DNA of 64,000 bases from Atriophallophorus winterbourni (Eukaryota; Platyhelminthes; Trematoda; Plagiorchiida; Microphallidae). Positions 46,823-55,450 of this stretch are shown here, in pieces. The first letter of the stretch is position 1. Every line of letters starts with the position of its first letter. The stretch spans positions 248,001-312,000 of the forward strand of contig JACCGJ010018281.1 of assembly GCA_013407085.1 (NCBI GenBank). The letters are read 5' to 3'. The position numbers and the translations under genes are program-made. Below the pieces are notes generated by a model. That model made no database searches. It saw only the letters and a program-made list of their open reading frames with translations, and was not told where the DNA came from.

Positions 46823-47186
46823 GGGGAAAAAACTTTTTTTATTTTCCCTAAAAACTCAATATCTTTGAAGATATTACGACTCTATATTGACACTATGTCA
46901 ACATAGATTTGAATTATTTGGCGCGAAAAACATGATTATAATTTGATCATATTCGCCCTTTATTCTGATTGGTCCATCGAGTCCTTTGACACGGTTTTAA
47001 TGTGCTATTTTCCAAGGTCATTTCCTTTTACATTCTCAGCCTATATATATGGATGAGTAAACCATGTTTGTTATTATTGGAAGTGAGCTCCCATACGAAC
47101 TTCTCTGAAGCCTTGGTCTTCTCTCTCAATAGTCGGTTGGGCAATATTGTGGAAAGCATATCCGGTGCATTATTAGCTCCATATCA
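46823..47186 (+). repeat. Gypsy 5' LTR
   Basis: This matches 52360-52719 nearly base for base from attttccctaaaaactcaat to gcattattagctcca. It contains attctgattgg (CCAAT-like on the other strand) and tatatatatgg (TATA-like, near 47043). The exact first and last bases are uncertain by a few positions. The right limit may extend to about 47197. Confidence 0.88.
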
Positions 47187-47198
47187 AGAACGTAACAG

Positions 47199-47212
47199 TT
47201 TGGCGACGGGTT
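47199..47212 (+). promoter_or_regulatory. Candidate primer-binding site
   Basis: tttggcgacggg lies just inside the 5' LTR. TGG at its start would pair with the CCA end of a tRNA. The tRNA was not identified. Confidence 0.45.
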
Positions 47213-47230
47213 TATTCAAGTTACGAAATC

Positions 47231-49045
47231 ATGGAACAATCCAAGATAGAAATTCTTTTGGAGCGACAAATGATGCTAATGGAACTTCTTCTGCAGAAGC
47301 AAGTACCAATCACAGAACCTCGTGCTATTCCACCCTCCGTTGACGGAATTGCGAACAGCATCGCAGAATTCTCCTATGATCCGGAAGCTAACGTCACATT
47401 TGAAACTTGGTTCAGGCGTTATGAAGATCTTTTTCGTGTTGATTTTTCAGCCCAAGATGATGCATGGAAAGTCCGGCTGCTGCTACGTAAACTTGGCCCA
47501 GCAGAGCTGGATAAGTACTGCAACCTGATCCTTCCCAAGAATCCTCGGGATAGAACTTTTGATGAGACAATCAAGTCACTGATTGAACTTTTCGGTGAGC
47601 ATGTATCTCTATTCAACACTCGATACAGGTGCCTCAAGCTGAAAATGAACGACACTGACGACTTCCTGACACACATGGGCATTGTCAATCGCGAATGTGA
47701 ACGCTTCAAGTTGCGGTCCCTCACAGACGACCAGTTCAAGTCCTTGATATTCATATGCAGCCTGGTGTCTCCGCGTTTCGCTGATATTCGAACGCGACTG
47801 CTCAACAAACTTGAGCAAGAACCCTCATTCACTCTCCAAGCCATTGGTGATGAATATCTACGACTGGTCCGTCTCCAAGAAGATTCGGCAATGATTCAAC
47901 ATGGGAATCATGGCACCGACACCGTCCATGCCGTTCAGCAAAGCAATTGGCATTCGCCACAAGTTTCCAGCCCAAAGAAGCCACCGTCTCCATGTTGGCA
48001 TTGCGGAGCCTGGCACTATGTCCGATATTGTCCCTTTAAACAACACCGTTGCAGTCAGTGCAACGTCACAGGCCACAAAGAAGGATTCTGCAGATCCAGA
48101 ACGAAACAACAAGTTTCGTCGAAACCAAAGATTTCGAGGCCATTTTCAAAGCCGCAGCAAAACCAGCAGAGGTTTGCATCGAAGCCCAGGACTCCTTGGA
48201 AGAATTCACCAAGCGGACACGCGCTCAGCGTCACAACAACATTCCAAGTAAGTTCATCTCCGAGACGGCGGTTCATCTCTATCCAGATCAACGGTATACC
48301 CGTTCAGCTTCAACTGGATACAGCATCGGACATCACAATCATCTCCGAAGCAATTTGGAAAAATCTTGGCAGCCCACGTATCTATTCAACATGTCCGCCT
48401 GCAACCAGTGCCTGTGGTGGATCACTCAAATTAATCGGGCAACTGAAGTGTTGTGTGTCTTTCCGAGAGAAAACAGCACCATGTACCTGCTACATCGCCA
48501 AAGCGAACTTGAATCTTCTCGGACTCGATTGGATCGAAGATCTCCAACTGGCAGATCAGCCAATCAATGCTCTGTGCAACCAAATCCAGTGCAGCAGTGC
48601 ACCCTCAAACAGAATCGATCAAATCGTCAACCGGTTTTCTGATCTGTTCAAAGAGGATCTTGGTAAGTGCAAGCATACACAAGCAGTCCTTCAACTTCGT
48701 CCAGGAGCCAAGCCAGTATTTCGCCCCAAACGACCTGTACCATATGCCTCACTTCCCCAAGTCGAGATGGAACTACAGCGTCTACATGAACTTGGAATCA
48801 TCTCTCCGGTAACGTACTCATCTTGGGCAGCACCCATCGTCGTGGTGAAGAAAACCAATGGTTCGATTCGCCTTTGCGCAGATTTCTCGACTGGTCTCAA
48901 TGATGCACTTGAGACTCACCACTACCCACTCCCGTTACCAGATGATCTCTTCACCATACTTATGGCGGCACCTGCTTTGCGAAACTCGATCTGGCAGAAG
49001 CTTATTTTCAAGTGGAAGTCGCACCTGAATCACGTGAGTTTTTAA
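47231..49045 (+). CDS. Gypsy gag-pol, 5' part (gag, protease, RT start)
   Basis: The protein starts MEQSKIEILLERQ. Gag spans about residues 1-310 and ends with two zinc knuckles, CWHCGAWHYVRYC and CSQCNVTGHKEGFC. The protease follows near residue 365 with LQLDTASDITIISEA, where DTAS replaces the more usual DTGS/DTGA. RT begins near residue 490 (PVPYASLPQVEMELQRLHE, then WAAPIVVVKKTNGSIRLCAD). After about residue 575 the frame is wrong because of the deletion near 48960, and the tail to 49045 is a read-through artefact. The RT continues in the next frame. Confidence 0.88.
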   Translation: MEQSKIEILLERQMMLMELLLQKQVPITEPRAIPPSVDGIANSIAEFSYDPEANVTFETWFRRYEDLFRVDFSAQDDAWKVRLLLRKLGPAELDKYCNLILPKNPRDRTFDETIKSLIELFGEHVSLFNTRYRCLKLKMNDTDDFLTHMGIVNRECERFKLRSLTDDQFKSLIFICSLVSPRFADIRTRLLNKLEQEPSFTLQAIGDEYLRLVRLQEDSAMIQHGNHGTDTVHAVQQSNWHSPQVSSPKKPPSPCWHCGAWHYVRYCPFKQHRCSQCNVTGHKEGFCRSRTKQQVSSKPKISRPFSKPQQNQQRFASKPRTPWKNSPSGHALSVTTTFQVSSSPRRRFISIQINGIPVQLQLDTASDITIISEAIWKNLGSPRIYSTCPPATSACGGSLKLIGQLKCCVSFREKTAPCTCYIAKANLNLLGLDWIEDLQLADQPINALCNQIQCSSAPSNRIDQIVNRFSDLFKEDLGKCKHTQAVLQLRPGAKPVFRPKRPVPYASLPQVEMELQRLHELGIISPVTYSSWAAPIVVVKKTNGSIRLCADFSTGLNDALETHHYPLPLPDDLFTILMAAPALRNSIWQKLIFKWKSHLNHVSF

Positions 49046-49760
49046 CGATCAATACCCATCGTGGACTGTATCAATTCAACAGACTCCCATTTGGCGTGAA
49101 GACCGCACCCGCGATCTTCCAACAAGCGATCGACACGATTTTGGCAGGTATTCCAGGCGTTGCGGTCTACATGGACGACATTCTAATCGTTGGCCGAAAC
49201 ACAGGTGAGCTACAGTCTCGTACGGAAGATGTTTTACAAAGGATACAAGACAGCGGTCTCCGGCTTCGTACAGAGAAATGCCAGTTTTACCTGGATTCCA
49301 TCAAATACCTTGGTTTCATCTTCGATGCTTCTGGTCGTCATCCTGATCCAGCGAATATCCAAGCTATTCAACGAATGCCGGCACCCACAGATGTCTCTAC
49401 GCTTCGTTCATTTCTTGGACTTGTAAGTTACTACAGCGCTTTCTTGCCATCACTACACAATGTTCGTGCACCGCTCAACAGCCTTCTCCAGAAAGACATG
49501 GCATGGAACTGGTCGCCCGATTGCGAAGATGCTTTCGTCACAGTGAAAACAATGCTGAGTTCCGAGCTGCTGCTGACGCATTACGATCCGGTATTACCAA
49601 TCGTTGTAGCCGCTGATGCTTCTAGCCATGGCGTTGGTGCGGTCATCTCTCACAAGTTTCCTGACGGAACGGAGAAAGCTATCATGCATGCATCACGAAC
49701 CCTGACACCAGCAGAGAAGAAGTACGGCCAGATAAAAAGGAAGCGTTTGCCCTCTGTTCA
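48962..49760 (+). CDS. Gypsy pol, middle part (RT and start of RNase H)
   Basis: After the frameshift the coding frame resumes at about 48962 with GGTCFAKLDLAEAYFQVEV, containing the first catalytic Asp. RLPFGVKTAPAIFQQ and the catalytic YMDDILIVG follow near 49090-49190, then LGLVSYYSAFLP. RNase H begins near 49610 with VVAADASSHGVGAVISH and reaches TPAEKKYGQI before the CR1 insertion cuts it near 49760. Codons to 49812 belong to the inserted DNA. Confidence 0.85.
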
Positions 49761-50756
49761 AGTGATTCAAAGTGATTCAAGTTGTAATGGTCTAAAAAGC
49801 ATTGTAGCTTAACAATACCATGATGGAGTGATGATGTATATACAATAAAAAAGAAGAAATTAAACTCATTTCGTGTAAATCGTATCAAAATTTGGGTTTT
49901 CTCTCAAGTATTTGTCCAAATTAGCTTTAAAAATATCCAGGTTGGCTGAGTGTGTAACAGTGGAGGGGAGGGTGTTCCATGTTAAACTTACACGTACAGC
50001 ATACGAATATCTTCGACAGTTCAGTCTTGAAGTGGGAATAAGCACTGTAAGTTCATGTTTCCGACTGGCACGGGGTGGCGAGCGTGTGAAAAGTTTGGAC
50101 AATGGATGGTTAGGGACGTGCATAATGTTGTACATCAGTATGAGGTCACCACTTAGTCGACGACAGCGAAAGTCGAAAAGATTGAGACTTCTCAAACGTT
50201 CTTCATATGGTTTAGCAGCTAGTCCGAACACAAGCTTTGTGGTTCGGTGGTAAATACGCTGCAGAAGATTGATGTCTTTCTGAATCCAGGGTGACCAAGC
50301 CTGAACAGCGTACTCCATCGCTGGTCTCAGATATGTGTTCATGATACGGGGCACCGACTGATTGGAGAATCTGCCGAAAATTCGTCTCAATAACGCCAAG
50401 ACTTGTGAGCGCCCGTTTTGTATGCCGCCTTAGCACTGCAGTGAATCTTCAACTTGAACTGTCCAAACACCCAAATCCTTCTCTTCAGTTGTCCAGACGA
50501 GTTGGTGGGACCCAAGAAGTGTAGTTGTAATTAACAGTCCCTTTCCAATGTTTAACGCCTTGCACTTTTGAAGTTTGAATGGGTAGTTTGTTTCTCAAAG
50601 ACCAATCGGCAATGATGTTTTGATCCTCTGCACGTTTCACAGTCTCATTGGTACGTATGCTTTCTCCAATGCTTTATATCGTCTGCAAATAACATAATCT
50701 GCATTTAACAACGCTCGGGAAGTCGTTTTGCGTAGATCAAAAACAAATCGGTTTTC
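49760..50756 (-). mobile_element. CR1-like LINE 3' fragment inserted in Gypsy RNase H
   Basis: The minus frame 50399-49866 encodes the thumb and C-terminus: RIFGRFSNQSVPRIMNTYLR, AMEYAVQAWSP, LQRIYHRTTKLVFG and a stop at 49866. Weaker RT-end sequence extends to about 50750. The 3' end lies near 49762 in short repeats of ttgaatcac, a typical CR1 tail. The Gypsy reading frame stops on one side and resumes on the other with HKLIYGRSFTLL, so this insertion is younger than the Gypsy copy. Confidence 0.85.
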
Positions 50757-52336
50757 ACAAGTTGATCTACGGTCGAAGTTTCACCCTGCTGACGGACCAC
50801 AAACCGCTCATTTCGGTATTTGGATCGAAGAAAGGGATCCCTGCTCATTCAGCTAATCGTCTGCAACGTTGGGCCCTCACTCTTCTTGGTTACGATTTCA
50901 AGATTCAATACCGCAGAACAGAAGATTTTGGTCAAGCAGACGCCCTATCCCGTCTACTCTCAAACGAAACAGGCAGTGACGGGGACGTGGTGATTGCAGC
51001 TATATCTACTGAGCGGTATATACGTGATCAGTTAACCACAGCAGTCCGAAACCTTCCCGTGACGGTCGCAGATATCAAGAGGACCCTGAACGACGACGAG
51101 GTTCTCTCAGAAGCTATCAGATATGTTCAAACTGGATGGCCTAGGATAGCACCACAATTGAATGACAATCAACTGTTCCAAAGACGGGAATCCTTATCAA
51201 TCGTGGATGACCGTCTCATGTTTGGTGCTCGAGTCGTTATTCCCGCTGCTTTGCGTCAACGGGTAATACGTCAATTTCATGCTGGACATCCGGGGATCAG
51301 TCGGATGAAAGCAATCGCTCGAAGTTTCGCCTACTGGCCAGGGATGGACGCTGACATAACCGAGTTTGTCAGGCGCTGTACCAATTGTCAACAAGCGGCA
51401 AAACTTCCTGCTCACGCAACACCAGTTCCGTGGCCTCGACCTGACAAAGCATGGTCGCGTATCCACATTGACTTCGCCGGCCCACTCAACGGAACCACCT
51501 ACTTAGTCTTGGTAGACGCCTATTCGAAATGGCCAGAAATCGTCCCGCTCTCTCCTGCCACAAGTTCGACCACAATCGGAGCACTCACTTCGATATTCAG
51601 CCAACACGGAGTTCCCGACACCATTGTCTCCGATAATGGATCCCAATTCACATCAGCTCATTTTGCCGAATTCTGCAAGAAGAATGCAATTGAGCATATC
51701 CGGACTCCGATCTACCATCCCCAATCGAACGGACAAGCGGAGAGGTTTGTCGACACATTCAAAAGAGCAATGCTCAAGTTCCGAGGGGAGGGGACTACCG
51801 TCGACAACTTGCAACGATTCCTGTTAGTCTACCGGACGACCCCCCACGAATCCTTGATGAATAGTCAAACGCCAGCAGAGGCACTAATGGGTAGAAAACT
51901 TCGTACAGTCAATAACGCAATGGTCCCGAAGCCACCACAACCTCATGTTCATCAGCATCTCAGTCAAAGGAGCTTCAAAGTGGGATCCAGCGTCTATGCT
52001 CGTGATTATCGACAACGAAGAAACCCATGGATCGAGGGCAAGGTGGTATGTCGGAGAGGTAGCGTTATGTTCGACATCCAAGTTGGAAACGACGTTTGGA
52101 TACGCCATCTCAATCAATTGAGACCAAGAGAAGGACAGTCGGAGTTAGAACCTGCGGAACCAGTGAATCTTCCGTTGGATCTTCTATTGGATACCTTCCA
52201 GCTCCCATCTCCTCCGGTTGAAATACCACCTGACATTATCGCTCCCGATCGCGCACTAGAACCCCGACGATGGACTAACCGAAGACGCAAGACTATCGTA
52301 CCACTTCAAGTGAACCCCAAGCTCTGTCGGTACTGA
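50757..52336 (+). CDS. Gypsy pol, 3' part (end of RNase H, integrase)
   Basis: The frame opens in RNase H (LIYGRSFTLLTDHKPLI, then FGQADALSRL). Integrase follows with an H2C2 zinc-binding region (FHAGHPGISRMKAIA, then CTNCQQAAKLP). The DDE core has Asp in WSRIHIDFAGPLNG, Asp in IVSDNGSQFTS and Glu in HPQSNGQAERFVDTFK. A C-terminal part ends at TGA (52334-52336). All three catalytic acidic residues are present. No chromodomain was recognised. Confidence 0.9.
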
Positions 52337-52340
52337 GTCA

Positions 52341-52359
52341 CTTTTAAAAAGGGAGGTAA
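52341..52359 (+). promoter_or_regulatory. Gypsy polypurine tract
   Basis: aaaaagggaggtaa sits immediately upstream of the 3' LTR start, where plus-strand DNA priming is expected. Confidence 0.65.
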
Positions 52360-52719
52360 TGGGAAAAGACGTTTATTTTCCCTAAAAACTCAATATCTTT
52401 GAAGATATTACGACTCTATATTGACACTATGTCAACATAGATTTGAATTATTTGGCGCGAAAAACATGATTATAATTTGATCATATTCGCCCTTTATTCT
52501 GATTGGTCCATCGAGTCTTTGACACGGTTTTAATGTGCTATTTTCCAAGGTCATTTCCATTTACATTCTCAGCCTATATATATGGATGAGTAAACCATGT
52601 TTGTTATTATTGGAAGTGAGCTCCCATACGAACTTCTCTGAAGCTTTGGTCTTTTCTCTCAATAGTCGGTTGGGCAATATTGTGGGAAGCATATCCGGTG
52701 CATTATTAGCTCCAAATCA
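52360..52719 (+). repeat. Gypsy 3' LTR
   Basis: It begins tggg after the polypurine tract and ends at atca, giving a TG..CA frame. It differs from the 5' LTR by a one-base deletion and a few substitutions outside the ragged first bases. Confidence 0.88.
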
Positions 52720-52792
52720 GAAAGTCCCTGGCAGCAATGAATATTATACCGGAGAGCCGGAATAAACGGCACCATATCTGTATCAAATTGTG

Positions 52793-52795
<3 letters not shown>

Positions 52796-52854
<59 letters not shown>
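52796..52854. repeat. (TA)n microsatellite
   Basis: About 29 uninterrupted TA units just beyond the Gypsy 3' LTR. Confidence 0.95.
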
Positions 52855-52859
<5 letters not shown>

Positions 52860-53276
52860 ATAGACCTCCGGTAGGAGTTATCATGGTGGCCGTCAGCACT
52901 ATCAGAAAAGGTATTATATCGAAACTAGTCACGGGATAATAGCAGCCAAGTAAATAATTCATAAAAAACGCGCTCGATAAAGGGAAGAGAAACATTGGAA
53001 TAATTTATAAACAGGGGAGAATAAGGGTGTCATATTCGTATGGCCGAATCGTGTGTCGCGCTGAGACTAAGCCTCAATAAGGTGTGATGGTTTGTATACT
53101 TCCACGACTCTGACTTACACCGAGCGATATCATTCGGGTGCCAACGGAATGCCGACGAATGGAGTGGAGATGAACTTAGTTTCAACCTACTGCCTTGTGG
53201 GTCAACATTCGAATCTCACCTCTTACGTCGGTCAGGGCAACCGGGTGTTATCGTGCCCGAAAGCAACCAAAAAAAT
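52855..53276. other. Spacer, nothing recognised
   Basis: No gene found. A tcgaatctcacc run near 53213 resembles a pol III B box but no tRNA fold surrounds it. Confidence 0.4.
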
Positions 53277-53522
53277 TGTTGAGGAAATATTATTATTCTC
53301 CTCAAAAACTCATTATAACTTGTAATTTATGATTCTCGATTCTGATTGGTCCATTTTGTCGGCCATATTGTCTTTCGCTTGATTCAGTGTATAAATACAT
53401 ACGAGCCGCAGCCTAATCACTTTTTGGTCAGAGACGGTAAAGCTCTTCGCCTTGCTACGCATAGTGTTGGGTTTAGTTAGTCAATTGTGACTAATGGTAT
53501 AAAGGTTTTTTAGTGTTAAACA
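53277..53522 (+). repeat. Possible solo LTR of a related element
   Basis: It starts tgtt and ends aaca, an LTR-type inverted end, over 246 bases. It contains ctcaaaaactcattat and gattctgattggtcca, resembling the Gypsy LTR above, plus a TATA-like gtataaatac near 53390. Coding sequence does not follow. Confidence 0.45.
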
Positions 53523-53724
53523 TTTGGGTAATTATGACTTGGGTTCTACTCTGGTAATATATAACAAAAATGACAGATTTCCTACTTTCATGCTTTTTGC
53601 TAACACAGCTGACACACTGCATGCGAATTTACATAATAACCAATTTTTGGCAGCACTGACGGAGTGCAGCTTTCTTATCAGCCCAAACCTAGCTTTTTTT
53701 CTCGATCACATCTTTTGTCACTAA

Positions 53725-53975
53725 TAATGGTATGAAAGCACAAGCCTGATCTATGCAAAGTGCTGCACAGTCACAGACTGAACGTGGGCTAAGATACTGT
53801 CAGATTGCCCAGGCCTAGACAGATATGAGGAAGAAAATAGAACAGGAAATGGTAGTGAGGCTCAAGCCTGTTTCAGCATGCAGCTCACTACCTCTCGCCA
53901 ATCAATTTAGCACGGTGTTAGCCGCGCAGCACAAAGTACTGCACGATTGCACATTCGTGCACATGCTATCCGGAT
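53725..53975 (-). repeat. SINE-1 copy
   Basis: Near full-length minus-oriented copy with intact hairpin arms and no long tail. Confidence 0.8.
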
Positions 53976-54149
53976 TACTCCTACTTGGAACGCACTACCT
54001 TTTTCGGTTATTTCTGACCCATCACTAAATATTTTTCTAAAACGCATTGACCTCCATTTTTATCACACGATACGCAATTCATAATTTTGCTTTTATCACG
54101 ATTATAATCTTTCTGACACGGCACAATAGGTTTCCCTCTTTCCAGAGCG

Positions 54150-55215
54150 TTTTTCTTCCGAACCAATATGGCGCACATTTTTCTTCGACCACTTGCTGAA
54201 CTGCTGAAACTGAGTGATGGAGCTGAGGCCGCACTGTTAGACTGGATCCCACTCGACAGCCGCCTTTATGCAGTAAGACTACATGATTCGTGCAAGAAAG
54301 GCCGATGTCGCAATCGATCCTACAGGCTGTTTGTGGTTTATGCCTATGCACCGACTAATTGTAGCTCTGAACTTGACAAGGATGAGTTTTACGGAAGATT
54401 ACAAGAACTCATTAGACTTGCATCGAGAAGTGACATCGCTGCCTTAGTGGGAGACGAATAGGCGCATAGGCTATCTATCTTTAAGCAAACATTTTGTTGG
54501 TGGAAGGTTTGGTCTCGATTGTCGCAATGACAATGGCGAAAGACTGCTTAGCTTACGCTCTGCACACAGGTTTTATCTGACCAGCATCAACTCCCGACAT
54601 TCGAAGCATCACTGTTCCACCTGGAAATCTGCCTCGACGGATGCAAATGGACCATATCACTATCAGCTACTCGCGATGGGTTAGTGCTGAGTCTAACGGC
54701 TATCCCTCTTTCTTATATCTGGCTAGGTCTGAAGAAGATGAGTTTCAAAGCCTATGTGGTGTCGAAGCCTGTGCGGCACTTTGCCTAGATCAAACCTCGT
54801 AATTTCAAGCTTACATGCACACCACACCTTTGAAAGCTGAAACACATCCTGTGAACGAATTCGACTGGTCGGTGGTCTAGAATCGGAGAATATTACTAGC
54901 AGTAATAATACACCAACCAGAGCTCTAGCCACGTCCTCCGAAAGACAGCCCGGGAGTGCTCGACACTTGTCCTGCGCTCGTCAGAGGCGATGGCGCCAAA
55001 CAAAGACCTAGCTGTCAACTATAAAGGAGGAAGAAAAGGCCCGGGGACTGCATAGCGTATGCAGCGTTCGAATGTGGGAACACAAACGGATAACCATCCG
55101 CAACGATCTCGTCGGTGATCGATGCGTGTGGGCTGTTGTGATTAGAGACATCAATGAACCCGGCTAGTCTACCTGTGGAGCCAGCCGCGCAAAAGTAAAA
55201 AAGTAAGTGCGTAAG
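54150..55215 (+). mobile_element. RTE-like LINE, internally deleted
   Basis: The endonuclease frame at 54168-54461 reads AALLDWIPLDSRLYAV, VVYAYAPTNCSSELDKDEFY and DIAALVGDE, then decays to about 54680. The RT is missing. After a diverged SINE-1-like stretch, C-terminal RTE sequence resumes at about 54900 (LSTIKEE, then RITIRNDLVGDRCVWAVV) and ends at about 55195 with gccgcgcaaaagta and a GTAA tail. Confidence 0.72.
54715..54812 (+). repeat. Diverged SINE-1-like fragment
   Basis: Contains ctggctaggtctg and gtgcggcactttgcctagatca, out of place inside the deleted RTE copy. Confidence 0.5.
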
Positions 55216-55304
55216 TAAGTAAGGCGCTTTGAGCTATCCAACAACAACAACGACTACAACACCGACCTGAATACTCCGATGAGCCGAAGAGAATAGGGAC
55301 TCAC

Positions 55305-55450
55305 TTTCAACGCCAGCAACGCCAAGGCGATTCGAAACAGAACCACGGATCCTTCGTAGAACAACAAGTCCCAGATTCGGAAAGTCATTGCGGTAGGACA
55401 AACGCTTGAGTACAAGGTGAGAAACCATTGGAGCGTGATCAACGACAATT
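55305..55450 (-). CDS. SGSM3: SGSM3-like exon E (last one found)
   Basis: [17 protein letters not shown] to ALALLALK, between tttcag and gtgagt. It ends the TBC domain in phase 0. Confidence 0.9.

Larger units (their letters stand above)
46823..52719 (+). mobile_element. Ty3/Gypsy LTR retrotransposon, young, with a CR1 insertion
   Basis: Two LTRs of about 360 bp that differ at only a handful of positions bound a gag-pol region in the order gag zinc knuckles, protease, RT, RNase H and integrase. That order is Gypsy-type. Removing the roughly 1-kb CR1 insertion leaves an element of about 4.9 kb. A one-base frameshift near 48960 and the insertion at about 49760-50756 disable it. The paired zinc knuckles and single long frame suggest the Mag-like group, an inference. 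No clear target-site duplication could be matched at the ends. Confidence 0.92.

Noticed and set aside
52535..52765. 76-codon frame also seen at 47002
   Set aside because: Both frames are inside the Gypsy LTRs and are identical only because the LTRs are.
53140..53240. tRNA gene suggested by a tcgaatctcacc B-box-like run
   Set aside because: No acceptor stem or anticodon arm could be drawn around it.
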